From contig CANJXC010000001.1 of assembly GCA_947478845.1 (NCBI GenBank), forward strand, positions 62,001 through 126,000: a stretch of 64,000 bases of DNA, written 5' to 3'. Positions 9,028 to 17,703 of the stretch are shown one piece after another. The stretch's first letter is position 1; each line of letters starts with the position of its first letter. Made by a program: the position numbers and the translations under genes. The notes beneath the pieces are model-generated. The model did no database searches, was not told the DNA's origin, and worked only from the letters and a program-made list of their open reading frames with translations. The DNA is from Spirochaetales bacterium. GTDB taxonomy: Bacteria > Spirochaetota > Spirochaetia > JABEVK01.

Positions 9028-9306
9028 ATGGGCATACGGGGCGAAGTCTTTTCCACCAAAACCTCCACCGGCAAGCGGACGTATTTTTTCAATATCAAAG
9101 AAAATCGACATGGGGATCTGTTCTTGAACGTGGTAGAAAGCAAAAAACAACTCGACAGTTCTTTTGAGCGGCATTCCATGATTGTCTTCGAGGAGGACAT
9201 GGAGGTTTTTCTCGATGGCCTCAATCAGGCTGTTGCTTTTCTCAAGAGCGACCGCAAACCTAAACGAACACTCCCACGTTCCACGGGAACTACCACCGAA
9301 AACTAA
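9028..9306 (+). CDS. PUR-domain nucleic-acid-binding protein, BpuR-like (DUF3276)
   Basis: A 92-residue protein beginning MGIRGEVFSTKTSTGKRTYFF, with NVVESKK and RHSMIVFEEDMEVFLDGL. This is the pattern of bacterial PUR-alpha repeat proteins, whose Borrelia member BpuR is known to bind DNA and RNA and to modulate expression. One PUR repeat is about 70 residues, so the active form should be a dimer. The last 15 residues are basic and unstructured. It has its own promoter and strong ribosome binding site. Its 3' end overlaps the convergent rnhB gene by 17 bases. A role as a global nucleic-acid-binding regulator is inferred from the family. Confidence 0.85.
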   Translation: MGIRGEVFSTKTSTGKRTYFFNIKENRHGDLFLNVVESKKQLDSSFERHSMIVFEEDMEVFLDGLNQAVAFLKSDRKPKRTLPRSTGTTTEN

Positions 9307-9847
9307 GGCGGTGCACAGGAGAAGGCCCTAACTTAGCTAGTGCTGCTTTGTGTTCTCTCGTTGGATATCCTTTGTGTTTATCGAATCCGTAGCCAGGAAA
9401 TACTTCGCTCAGTCGCCTCATCTCCTTGTCGCGGTAGACCTTTGCCAAGATTGACGCCGCAGAAACGCAAGGTTCCAAGCTATCGCCTTTCACCAGAGCT
9501 ACGCACGGAAAGGGAAGATTTGGCACAAACAAGCCGTCGACAATTCCCGAATCAGGATTGTGTCCGGGAAAGCGAACGAGAAGATCTTCCCAAGCCAAGC
9601 GCATGGCAACAAGACTGGCACGGAGAATATTAATGCTATCGATCTCGGTGGAACCACAGACTCCGATTCCCCAGGCGGCCTGTTCCCGGATAACCAGGTC
9701 CCATCGCTCCCTCGCCCGAGCGGAGAGCTTCTTACTGTCGGTCAAACCGTCCTTGGGAAATCCCTCTGCGAGGATGACACAACCAGCTACAACCGGTCCG
9801 GCCAGCGGACCTCTTCCAGCCTCATCAAAACCACAAACCCGCGTCAT
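9290..9847 (-). CDS. rnhB: Ribonuclease HII
   Basis: Cleaves RNA in RNA-DNA hybrids and removes misincorporated ribonucleotides from DNA. The product is 185 residues. Family motifs are CGFDEAGRGPLAGPVVA at the N-terminus (catalytic D-E), SIDGLF-like IVDGLFVPN, VKGDSLEPCVSAASILAKVYRD with the third acidic residue, and YGFDKHKGYPTREH. The ATG at 9847 is chosen over an upstream frame extension because the catalytic motif begins seven residues later; an AGAAGGA lies about ten bases upstream. It is transcribed away from smc across a 77-base gap. Confidence 0.93.
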   Translation of the reverse strand: MTRVCGFDEAGRGPLAGPVVAGCVILAEGFPKDGLTDSKKLSARARERWDLVIREQAAWGIGVCGSTEIDSINILRASLVAMRLAWEDLLVRFPGHNPDSGIVDGLFVPNLPFPCVALVKGDSLEPCVSAASILAKVYRDKEMRRLSEVFPGYGFDKHKGYPTREHKAALAKLGPSPVHRLSFRW

Positions 9848-9924
9848 TGCGTTTTTTCCTTCTCGATGGTACATTTGAGGTCCTACGTGGCTGTTCCATC
9901 AAGTCCTCAGACCGGGAGCCTTCC

Positions 9925-12723
9925 TTGTTTCTAAAAAGTATGGAAATCTTCGGTTTCAAGTCTTTCGCCGATAGGGCTCGGATAGAGTTCACTTCCGGTA
10001 TCACAGCATTACTTGGTCCCAACGGTTGCGGGAAAAGTAATGTTGTGGACGCCATCAAGTGGGTTTTGGGAGAGCAGGCCAGCAAGTCTTTGCGTGCTGA
10101 GAAAATGGAAGATGTCATCTTTAATGGCACGGACAGTAGAAAGGCTCTCAATGTCGCCGAAGTAACCCTGACCATCTCCAACGAGGGTGAGGTTTTGTCT
10201 CTCGATTTGCCGGAAATCAGCATCAAGCGACGACTTTACCGTTCAGGTGAGAGTGAATACTTCATTAACAATGTTGTGGTCAGGCTCAAGGAAGTACGTG
10301 AACTGTTTTATGATACGGGGGTAGGGAAGTCTGCCTACTCGGTGATGGAACAGGGCCGTATAGACCAGATACTTTCTCATAAACCGGAAGAAAGACGCTA
10401 TCTTTTTGAAGAAGCTGCAGGAATAACGAAGTACAAGGCCAGAGGTCAAGAAGCTGAACGACGTCTGGAACGAACAGAAGAGAATCTGCGTCAACTTGAG
10501 GGTATTCTTGGTGAAATCCGCCATTCTTGGGAATCCCTTCGAAAGCAGAGTGACAAAACACTGGTGTATCGAGACCTGAAAAAAGAGCTTTTTGAGCTGG
10601 AAAAAGAACAGCAGCTGGGTCGCTGGAAGGGTTTGATAGACCAACAGTCTCACCAACAGCGTCGTCTCGAAGCCACCGAACTCAGTCGCGATCAGGCCCG
10701 TAGAGATTTAGGCGACTTAAACCAGGTTCTTGCCATTACAACCAAAGAGGTCAATGAGCTTGAGGCTGAACTCTTTGAGATTCAGAAGAAATTGCTGACT
10801 CTCGATCTAGAACGCAAGGGCCTGCTACAGCAACGGTCTCTACAGAACGAACGGCTGGCCCAATATGCTGAAGATGCAGCGAGACAAGATGTCCAGCTAA
10901 ACTCTGTCCTAATGCGCAAGAAGGACTTAGAGCAAGAGGCCGCTTCCTGGGGAGCAGAACTCGACAGACTGAAGACCGAACTCGAGGTTTGCCAGAAGAA
11001 CCTGGTAAACTATACGAAAGCCTTGGAAACTTGCAGGGTTGCTGTTACTGATCATGAAATCGGTATCGAGCGCGCCGAAATATGTTCTTTCGATCTGGAG
11101 CAACAGGATTTAACTTTTCAAGAGCAGTGGCGCCAATTGACTGACAATTTGGTGCAGGAGCTTGATCAAAGACTAAGAGACGAAGGATTTGCCTGGCACC
11201 GTCTCCCTGGTTTAACTAACAGTATGGAAATAACGTTGGCAGCGTTGAAAACCTTGCTGGCGGGTAGGATTGATTTGCTTAACACGCTTCTTGCCTCTCC
11301 CGGGTCTAGCGTAGAATCTCTTGTGCCCGTAGTCAGGCAAGTGGTCACTACACTAGGTGAAGGGCAACGATTACTGCAGGAGTTTGAGGAGAATTGGGAC
11401 ACTTATCGAGGGGCAATTCCTCAGTTTCTCGGTGAGTTTCTGGCTCCCGAAGGGATAATCACCCAAAAACGTGATTTGGAACATAAAATGGCCAAAGGAC
11501 GAGCCGATTTGAAGGTGCAGAGGGAGGAAATCCGTCACCGGCAGCAACTGAAAGACGAGGCAAACCAACTGATTGAGGTCCACCGGGCGACTCTGGAGGA
11601 TCTTCGAGTCAATGAGGTACGCATGCTGACACGTCAAGCTGCAGCCTTGGAAGGTGCCCAAAGGGTATCCCAGGAGCTTGCGTCCCAAGAAGTATTGCGG
11701 TCGCATACAGAAGCCGAACGCTCGGCAACAGTGGGAAAGCGGGAATCCTGTCTCCTGGATCTCGAAAAGCTGGTCATCAATCAGATAGGTTTCGAGGAGC
11801 AGGAGCATGCGGCACAAGCGTTGGGCAAACACCTTGAATCCGAGCTCTCCATGAAAACCAAGGCGCTCGCGGCACGAAAAAATGAACTGCAAGCTTATGT
11901 CGACCGAGTCAATCATCTTCAGTCCGAGGTTGAGGGGTTCCGAGTCACGCTTGTCAGGATTGATACAGAAATCGATGCGCTACTCGATCACTTCCGAGAT
12001 AAGCACTCTGTCGAACTTCAGGAGTTCGCTCCGGCGCTCGAGAGAACTTCCGAGTTGAGGCAAGACTTGAGAGAACTCGTGGCCCAAAAGAAGGAAGAAC
12101 TTCGACTGCTTGGACAAATCAATCTCATGGCGGTTGAGGAGTTTGCCGAGGTTGATGACAGACATAAGTTTCTCGGGGGACAGATCAATGACCTCAGGAA
12201 AGCACGCGAAGACCTTCACCGTGTCACGGCAGAAATACGGAAGGAATCTACCCAACTTTTTTCTGTGGCCTTCGAGCAGATACAGATCAACTTCAACACG
12301 ACCTTCCAGCGTTTATTTGGAGGTGGACGGGCTGAACTGAGGCTAACCGAGCCTGAGACTGTACTAGAATCGGGGATAGAGATGCTGTGTCAGCCACCAG
12401 GCAAAAGACTGGAAAACATCAATCTCCTGTCGGGAGGGGAGAAGTCAATGACTGCAGTGGCGCTACTTTTTGCCACATTCATGGTAAGACCGTCGCCCTT
12501 CTGCATTCTCGATGAGATTGATGCCGCTCTTGATGAAGCCAACGTGAGCCGGTTTGTAGACATGTTGACCGAGTTCTCCGATCGTTCGCAGTTTGTCGTC
12601 ATCACTCACAATAAAAAAACCGTTACTGGTTCTTCGACCATGATTGGTGTCACAATGGAGCAACCAGGCATTTCGAAAGTCTTGGCTGTTCGCCTTTCAA
12701 CTGGTCAAGAGGCAATTGCGTGA
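9925..12723 (+). CDS. smc: SMC chromosome-segregation ATPase, short form with no recognisable hinge
   Basis: Condensin ATPase for chromosome organisation, expected to work with ScpA and ScpB, which are encoded at 49227-50484. The TTG at 9925 is chosen because it gives the canonical N-terminus (M)FLKSMEIFGFKSF and has GGGAG six bases upstream; the nearest ATG would remove it. Walker A GPNGCGKS is at 31-38, the ABC signature LSGGEK at about 835 and Walker B CILDEIDAALDEAN at about 857-870. It is 932 residues, against about 1150-1200 for typical bacterial SMC. Between the coiled coils (about 400-530) I do not find the glycine-rich hinge motifs. The stop overlaps the next start (GTGA). Confidence 0.9.
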   Translation: MFLKSMEIFGFKSFADRARIEFTSGITALLGPNGCGKSNVVDAIKWVLGEQASKSLRAEKMEDVIFNGTDSRKALNVAEVTLTISNEGEVLSLDLPEISIKRRLYRSGESEYFINNVVVRLKEVRELFYDTGVGKSAYSVMEQGRIDQILSHKPEERRYLFEEAAGITKYKARGQEAERRLERTEENLRQLEGILGEIRHSWESLRKQSDKTLVYRDLKKELFELEKEQQLGRWKGLIDQQSHQQRRLEATELSRDQARRDLGDLNQVLAITTKEVNELEAELFEIQKKLLTLDLERKGLLQQRSLQNERLAQYAEDAARQDVQLNSVLMRKKDLEQEAASWGAELDRLKTELEVCQKNLVNYTKALETCRVAVTDHEIGIERAEICSFDLEQQDLTFQEQWRQLTDNLVQELDQRLRDEGFAWHRLPGLTNSMEITLAALKTLLAGRIDLLNTLLASPGSSVESLVPVVRQVVTTLGEGQRLLQEFEENWDTYRGAIPQFLGEFLAPEGIITQKRDLEHKMAKGRADLKVQREEIRHRQQLKDEANQLIEVHRATLEDLRVNEVRMLTRQAAALEGAQRVSQELASQEVLRSHTEAERSATVGKRESCLLDLEKLVINQIGFEEQEHAAQALGKHLESELSMKTKALAARKNELQAYVDRVNHLQSEVEGFRVTLVRIDTEIDALLDHFRDKHSVELQEFAPALERTSELRQDLRELVAQKKEELRLLGQINLMAVEEFAEVDDRHKFLGGQINDLRKAREDLHRVTAEIRKESTQLFSVAFEQIQINFNTTFQRLFGGGRAELRLTEPETVLESGIEMLCQPPGKRLENINLLSGGEKSMTAVALLFATFMVRPSPFCILDEIDAALDEANVSRFVDMLTEFSDRSQFVVITHNKKTVTGSSTMIGVTMEQPGISKVLAVRLSTGQEAIA

Positions 12724-13112
12724 GGGGTCGTAAACGACTGATCAGCCGCAAAGAGTGGAGACTTTTCTGGCTTCTTTCGGCAGGCTTGTCTGTTTTGGGC
12801 GGTGGAGGGACAGCACTTTTTCTCACCCTGAACAAACCTGAGGAGCCCAAGAACTTGTTGCCAACGCAATCACCCTTTAAATCAACCGTTGACGATACGA
12901 TTCCGGATACGCTCAACCTGAATGATTTTCTCCTTCCTGCCCCGGGTGGTCAATGGTTGACCCGAAGTTGGCTCTATAGTCGCCAAACCAGTCAAAAATG
13001 GAGTCCGTCTGAGATAGCGCCCTATTGGACACCAGCCGAACAGTTGCCGTTACTCAAATTACCGAAAGAAAATGATGACTCGTTCGCCCGATATTTTGAG
13101 GGAGTTCATTAA
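12720..13112 (+). CDS. Unknown single-pass membrane protein
   Basis: A 130-residue protein translated from a GTG that overlaps the smc stop (GTGA at 12720-12723). A basic N-terminus (RGRKRLISRKEWR) precedes one membrane helix at about residues 14-36 (WLLSAGLSVLGGGGTALFLTL), followed by a proline-rich extracytoplasmic tail of about 90 residues. This is a type II (N-in) topology. No family is recognised. Its stop overlaps the ATG of the next lipoprotein gene (TAATG), so smc, this gene and the lipoprotein look like one operon. Confidence 0.75.
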   Translation: MRGRKRLISRKEWRLFWLLSAGLSVLGGGGTALFLTLNKPEEPKNLLPTQSPFKSTVDDTIPDTLNLNDFLLPAPGGQWLTRSWLYSRQTSQKWSPSEIAPYWTPAEQLPLLKLPKENDDSFARYFEGVH

Positions 13113-14560
13113 TGGGACGCTCACTTCTTTTGATGGTTGCCTGTTTAGCAAGTTGTACAACAACTGTTGCAAGAATCAGCCCCCCGACAGCAGAGAATCC
13201 TCCTCCCTCCACTCAGACGACATGGCTTGCCCCCGATCAGTCTTGGCCCCTTCGTGCCTCCAACTCGGCACAAAGCTTCTCGGAGGCTCCTGCACCGACA
13301 ACTTGGCTGCGGCCAATGGTCCAACTACCTTTGGTCTCGGTAGCTGTTGCTCTACCAGTACCCGAACTTCCCAAGGCGATGCCCTTACCCCTGCAGTTGG
13401 CCCCGGCTTCCCCTCGGTTGCGCCTTAATCCCCTTCCTCCTGTCGCTCTGAAGCCGGTTGCCGTAGCGGCAACGGCAATTGCAGTAACTCCAGTAGCAGT
13501 AGCTCCAAATGTCGTGGCACCGGCTAAGACTCCCTCAGCGATCAATAATTCTCAATCGGGAGCCAACCTAGCGCCAATTTCGAAACCTACATCCGCCCTG
13601 CCTGCACCGGTCGAGGCATCCCAAGTCCCTTCTCTGTTGCCGGGAGCCGCACCCCAGGCCCAGGACTTCAATTGGACTGATATGAATATTACTGCCGGCG
13701 AAGTGTTGTCCTTGCAGTTTCCCAAAACCAACTGGCTTTATTTGGACTCGCCAGCCCAGCAAAAAATCCTAGGGTATCAGTCAGCCACGAGAGAGAAAGA
13801 AACGGCAACCTTCGCTTTTAAACCCAACCTAACCGGCCAGTATATTCTTGAGTTTCAGCGTCAAGACTTGGCCACAGGCTCTACAGAAACCCGACATGTC
13901 AGGTTAAAAGTTGCTTTGCCGGGAACAAAAACAGCCACCGCTCAGAATCCACAGACTACCTCAACCGGTTCTGAGGTCTTGGAGTCCAGCAAGGCTTTGG
14001 CGGCCTCCGGAAAAACCGCCGAGGCCCTCCAGAAACTCCTTCAAAACTACAAGGAACAAGATACCCGGACTAACCTTGAGATTGCCCGGCTATTAAATGC
14101 TACGAGCCAAGCAGACGAGGCACTAGGCTTCCTAGACAAAAATCTGACCCTAGAAACTCCTGATTTACGTGACAGTCTGCTTTTGGGAACACAGCTTGCA
14201 TTGGGCAAGAACCCAAGTCAGAAACTGCCGACCTATGTCAAACAGTGGCTTCTCAGCGCTAATCCACCTCCGGAGGACCTGTATCTGGCCGTTCTCACGG
14301 GCCTCAGAGACCAGAAACTTACCTCCCAAGCTCGAGAATGGCTCAAGGTTTATAGCCTGTGGTATAAGGCACCGCAGGCAAGGGATCAGTATCTTTACCT
14401 TACCGGTACCCTGTTGGAGTCTCCAGGCGAGTTGTTGAATATCAAGGATGCCTACAAGGCGTATTCTGAAGTGGTCGAAAAGTACCCGCTCAGCACCTGG
14501 TGGAAGGCTTCAGGAGACAGGGCCTCGTACCTTAACCGCCATTTTCTTCAGGTGCGATAG
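13112..14560 (+). CDS. Unknown lipoprotein with Pro/Ala-rich linker and TPR-like C-terminus
   Basis: A 482-residue predicted lipoprotein. The signal peptide ends in the lipobox LASC (acylated Cys about residue 15). Residues 30-185 are rich in proline, alanine and valine, like a surface or periplasmic spacer. About 190-270 (FNWTDMNITAGEVLSLQF to HVRLKV) reads as a beta-sandwich. From about 290 onward helical pairs such as SKALAASGKTAEALQKLLQNY and NLEIARLLNATSQADEAL suggest degenerate TPR repeats. It follows the membrane protein with a TAATG overlap. No named family is recognised; an envelope role is inferred from the architecture. Confidence 0.75.
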   Translation: MGRSLLLMVACLASCTTTVARISPPTAENPPPSTQTTWLAPDQSWPLRASNSAQSFSEAPAPTTWLRPMVQLPLVSVAVALPVPELPKAMPLPLQLAPASPRLRLNPLPPVALKPVAVAATAIAVTPVAVAPNVVAPAKTPSAINNSQSGANLAPISKPTSALPAPVEASQVPSLLPGAAPQAQDFNWTDMNITAGEVLSLQFPKTNWLYLDSPAQQKILGYQSATREKETATFAFKPNLTGQYILEFQRQDLATGSTETRHVRLKVALPGTKTATAQNPQTTSTGSEVLESSKALAASGKTAEALQKLLQNYKEQDTRTNLEIARLLNATSQADEALGFLDKNLTLETPDLRDSLLLGTQLALGKNPSQKLPTYVKQWLLSANPPPEDLYLAVLTGLRDQKLTSQAREWLKVYSLWYKAPQARDQYLYLTGTLLESPGELLNIKDAYKAYSEVVEKYPLSTWWKASGDRASYLNRHFLQVR

Positions 14561-14566
14561 TTTGGG

Positions 14567-14596
14567 TTGACCTGAACCTCAGGTTTGTACTATAAG
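14567..14596 (+). promoter_or_regulatory. Promoter of ffh operon, predicted near-leaderless
   Basis: TTGACC (14567-14572), 18-base spacer, TATAAG (14591-14596). The -10 ends nine bases before the ATG at 14606, so at most two or three untranslated bases are expected. No Shine-Dalgarno is present. Confidence 0.6.
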
Positions 14597-14605
14597 ATTC
14601 GAGCT

Positions 14606-15940
14606 ATGTTCGATGGGCTGACGACTAAGTTTTCCGATATTGTTCGATCTCTGTCCGGCAAAGCCTCGATTTCAGAGAAGAACGTCCAAGACATCGTTGA
14701 GGAAATCAAGGTTGCTCTGATCGAAGCTGACGTTAGTCTGCGGGTGGTCCGAAGGTTCGTCAATCAGACCATAGATGAGGCCAAGGGCGCGCTCGTTGTC
14801 CGGTCGGTAAACCCAGGCCAGCAGTTTGTCAAAATTCTTCATGAAAAGATGGTCAAACTTCTCGGTGACCAGAAACAGGATTTAGCCCTCCGGGGTCCCG
14901 ACACCATCAGCACCATTCTTATGCTTGGTCTGCAAGGAGCAGGGAAGACCACAACGGTAGCCAAACTAGGCCTTCGGCTTAAGAAGCAGGGCCGTAAAGT
15001 CTTGTTGGTGGCCGCCGATCTTCAGCGCCCAGCGGCCATGGATCAACTTTCCTTTCTCGGGAACTCGATCGAAATGGAAGTGTATCGGGAGTCGTCGCGC
15101 AATCCCGTCGATGTCGTGCGCAACGCCCTCAAACATGCCAAGAAGAATCTTTTCGATACCGTGATTGTTGACACTGCAGGCCGGTTGCAAATCGATACCG
15201 TTCTTATGGACGAATTGGCGCAAATCAAGAAAGTAGCTGAACCCGTAGAGAGCCTTCTGGTAACTGACGCCATGACTGGCCAAAATGCCGTTGAGATCGC
15301 CCAAGCCTTTGAAGAGAAAATAGGAATCACAGGAATCATCCTTACTAAGTTTGACTCCGACACCAGAGGCGGGGCGGCTCTCTCCCTAAAGTCAATCACC
15401 GGTAAGCCTATCCTCTTTGTCGGGATGGGGGAGAAGATTGAAAACTTGGAGGTCTTCTACCCGGAACGCTTTGCCAGTCGCATCTTGGGTATGGGAGATG
15501 TGGTTTCCTTGGTTGAAAAAGCTCAGGAGACCTTTAATGCCGATGAGGCCCTCGGGCTCCAGCAAAAAATGGCTGGTGGAACTTTTACGCTTGAAGATTA
15601 CCTCGAGCAGTTCCGCAAGGTTCGTAAAATGGGTTCCATGCAACAGTTGATGGCTATGATGCCTGGACTGGCCGGTCAAGTGGATGCAGGGTCCATCGAT
15701 GAGGGTGCTCTCAAGAGAGAGGAGGCCATCATTCTTTCGATGACAAAAAAAGAGCGAAAGAACCCATTGATCCTCGGCCCTGGACGCCGAAAGCGGATAG
15801 CCAAGGGCTCAGGGACATCGAACTTCGACGTGAACCAACTCTTGAAGAAGTTTGAAAAAACAAAATTGATGATGAAAAAAGTCGCACGAAACAAAGGCAT
15901 GCAGAATCAGATGATGCAGCAGTTCGGCGGCATGAAGTGA
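14606..15940 (+). CDS. ffh: Signal recognition particle protein Ffh
   Basis: GTPase of the signal recognition particle; with the SRP RNA it targets nascent membrane proteins to FtsY. The product is 444 residues. The N domain (about 1-90) is followed by the G domain with G1 GLQGAGKTTTVAKLG, AADLQRPAA, DTAGRL and TKFDSDTRGGAAL, then the methionine-rich M domain (about 300-444) with MGSMQQLMAMMPGL and a tail ending QNQMMQQFGGMK. A frame extension begins at 14585, but MFDGLTTKFSDIVRSL is the canonical N-terminus, so ATG 14606 is chosen. It heads the cluster rpsP, KH protein, rimM, trmD and rplS. Confidence 0.96.
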   Translation: MFDGLTTKFSDIVRSLSGKASISEKNVQDIVEEIKVALIEADVSLRVVRRFVNQTIDEAKGALVVRSVNPGQQFVKILHEKMVKLLGDQKQDLALRGPDTISTILMLGLQGAGKTTTVAKLGLRLKKQGRKVLLVAADLQRPAAMDQLSFLGNSIEMEVYRESSRNPVDVVRNALKHAKKNLFDTVIVDTAGRLQIDTVLMDELAQIKKVAEPVESLLVTDAMTGQNAVEIAQAFEEKIGITGIILTKFDSDTRGGAALSLKSITGKPILFVGMGEKIENLEVFYPERFASRILGMGDVVSLVEKAQETFNADEALGLQQKMAGGTFTLEDYLEQFRKVRKMGSMQQLMAMMPGLAGQVDAGSIDEGALKREEAIILSMTKKERKNPLILGPGRRKRIAKGSGTSNFDVNQLLKKFEKTKLMMKKVARNKGMQNQMMQQFGGMK

Positions 15941-15953
15941 ACAAGGAGGAACG

Positions 15954-16202
15954 ATGAGCGTTTCCATTCGCCTGAAGAGATTTGGCGCCAAAAAGCGCCC
16001 GTACTATCGGATCGTGGTGACTAACTCCACAGCTCCGAGAGACGGCAAAACGATCGAGGAAGTGGGGTATTACCACCCGGTCGAAAAAGAAGGTCAGGTC
16101 AGTTTCAAGGCTGAACGGATCCGGGAATGGTTATCGAAGGGAGCCCAACTGTCGCCGACAGTGAAGAGCCTGCTCAATAAGAGCCAGTTTTTTCTATCCT
16201 GA
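15954..16202 (+). CDS. rpsP: 30S ribosomal protein S16
   Basis: Small-subunit ribosomal protein needed for 30S assembly. It has 82 residues and the family start MSVSIRLKRFGAKKRPYYRIVVTNST, then EEVGYYHPV and ERIREWLSKGAQ. An AAGGAGGAA Shine-Dalgarno lies just before the ATG. It sits thirteen bases after ffh, in the common bacterial order ffh-rpsP-KH-rimM-trmD-rplS. Confidence 0.96.
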   Translation: MSVSIRLKRFGAKKRPYYRIVVTNSTAPRDGKTIEEVGYYHPVEKEGQVSFKAERIREWLSKGAQLSPTVKSLLNKSQFFLS

Positions 16203-16229
16203 AGATAAGCTGGCAAAAGGGAGACCGAA

Positions 16230-16463
16230 GTGGAAAAAGATCTGGTGGAATACATTGCCAAGACCTTGGTCGACGAACCTTCCGAGGTGATTGTCAATCA
16301 GATTGAGGGCGAAAAGTCCACAATACTCGAGCTTCGCGTGGCCCCTGACGATTTGGGAAAGGTGATTGGCAAACATGGGCGTATCGCAAAAGCGATTAGA
16401 ACCGTGTTGAGCGCGTCTTCGACCCGAACCGGCAAGCGCTATGTTCTGGAGATACTGGACTAA
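16230..16463 (+). CDS. khpA: KH-domain RNA-binding protein, KhpA type
   Basis: A 77-residue single KH-domain protein starting at GTG 16230. The RNA-binding loop is [18 protein letters not shown], with the GxxG as GKHG. Small KH proteins between rpsP and rimM are the KhpA/YlqC family, which bind RNA broadly and affect cell division or envelope growth in Firmicutes. Here the link to that role is inference; identification rests on motif and position. Confidence 0.92.
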   Translation: MEKDLVEYIAKTLVDEPSEVIVNQIEGEKSTILELRVAPDDLGKVIGKHGRIAKAIRTVLSASSTRTGKRYVLEILD

Positions 16464-16465
16464 AG

Positions 16466-16990
16466 ATGAGTGTGTCCTTTCAGGATGGTCTGGCGAGAAT
16501 CGCGATAGGCAAAGTCAGAACAAGCCACGGACTACAAGGGGAGGTCAAAGTGCTCAGTTACTCCGGAGAGTTTGACCATTTTGAACACTTGGGTTCGGTT
16601 TCGCTCGTCAAGGCAGAGTCTGTCAGGGTTCTGGAGGTTGAGGCTACCCGATGGGCGGGTGTAAACCTTTTGGTCAAGTTTCGGGGAATCAACCAGCCTG
16701 AGGACGCCAAACTCCTGGCCGACTTTGAAATTTGGGTTACACCTGAGCATGCGGCGCCTCTGGCACCTGGCGAGGTTTACCTGAGGGACCTCATTGGTTG
16801 TAGCGTCGTCTTTGAGGGTAGGCTTTTGGGTACCATCATAAGTTACTTGGAGGGTGGGAAGACCGAATTGCTCGAAGTGGAAAAGACCGGTGGGGGGCAC
16901 GCCGTTTTGCCGTTTGCCGAAAGGTATGTAGGAGCTCTGGACTTGTCGGAAAGAACTGTTGAGCTTAAGGTGGACTGGATTCTCGATTAG
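16466..16990 (+). CDS. rimM: 16S rRNA processing protein RimM
   Basis: Assembly factor for the 30S head that interacts with S19. It has 174 residues and begins, after a short lead, with ARIAIGKVRTSHGLQGEVKV, the N-terminal RimM beta-barrel. LRDLIGCSVVFEG opens the C-terminal PRC-barrel domain at about residue 105, with LPFAERYVGALDLSERTVEL near the end. The ATG is two bases after the KH gene stop, consistent with translational coupling. Confidence 0.93.
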   Translation: MSVSFQDGLARIAIGKVRTSHGLQGEVKVLSYSGEFDHFEHLGSVSLVKAESVRVLEVEATRWAGVNLLVKFRGINQPEDAKLLADFEIWVTPEHAAPLAPGEVYLRDLIGCSVVFEGRLLGTIISYLEGGKTELLEVEKTGGGHAVLPFAERYVGALDLSERTVELKVDWILD

Positions 16991-17003
16991 GAATACAGAA
17001 GCC

Positions 17004-17672
17004 ATGAAGTTCACTGTCCTTAGTTTGTTTCCTGAGATTCTAGAAGGTTTTTTTCAGTCGTCGCTGATGAAAAAAGCCGTGGACAAGGGATTGATAGTCG
17101 TCGAGTTTGTGAATATCCGTGACTTTGCAACGGACCGTCACAAGACTTGCGATGATATTCCTTATGGTGGTGGCGCTGGTATGGTTCTGAAACCGGAACC
17201 TCTGGCAAGGGCCCTGGATTCTGTGGGGGCTGGTCAGAAGAGAACCCTCTATCCGACACCATCCGGTCGATTGTTTACTCAAGCGACTGCCAAGGATTTA
17301 GCTGCAGAGGAAGAGCTCGTGTTCATCTGTGGCCGTTATGAAGGCATTGATCAGAGGGTTATCGATGAATATGTCGATGATGAGATTTCACTGGGGGACT
17401 ATGTCATTTCCTCCGGGGAAATAGCCTCGTTGGTCATTATTGATGCTGTGTATCGATTGCGCGAAGGGGTTATCAAGGCACACTCGTTGGAAGAGGAAAG
17501 CTTCTCCGACGGGTTCATGCTCGAGTATCCACAGTACACGCGACCGGAGGTTTTTCGCGAGAATCGTGTTCCTGAGGTGCTTCTTTCGGGCCATCACAAG
17601 AACATCGCCCAATGGCGAAAAATACAGAGCGTCGAAAAAACAAAACGTTTGCGGCCCGATTTGTTGGGTTGA
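17004..17672 (+). CDS. trmD: tRNA (guanine-N1)-methyltransferase TrmD
   Basis: Methylates G37 in tRNAs to prevent frameshifting, using S-adenosylmethionine bound in a trefoil knot (SPOUT fold). The product is 222 residues. Motifs are MKFTVLSLFPEIL, IRDFATDRHKTCDDIPYGGGAGMVLKPEP, CGRYEGIDQRVIDEYVDDEISLGDYVISSGE, and the C-terminal SFSDGFMLEYPQYTRP. ATG 17004 is preferred over the extension from 16959, which overlaps rimM; a TTAGGA lies upstream. Confidence 0.96.
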   Translation: MKFTVLSLFPEILEGFFQSSLMKKAVDKGLIVVEFVNIRDFATDRHKTCDDIPYGGGAGMVLKPEPLARALDSVGAGQKRTLYPTPSGRLFTQATAKDLAAEEELVFICGRYEGIDQRVIDEYVDDEISLGDYVISSGEIASLVIIDAVYRLREGVIKAHSLEEESFSDGFMLEYPQYTRPEVFRENRVPEVLLSGHHKNIAQWRKIQSVEKTKRLRPDLLG

Positions 17673-17703
17673 TGTGTGACACAGAAATTATGAGGAGGAC
17701 ATT

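Noticed and set aside
13237-13545. Minus-strand frame of 102 codons inside the lipoprotein gene
   Set aside because: It arises from the repetitive Pro/Ala/Val-rich coding sequence of the lipoprotein and has no recognisable product or ribosome binding site.
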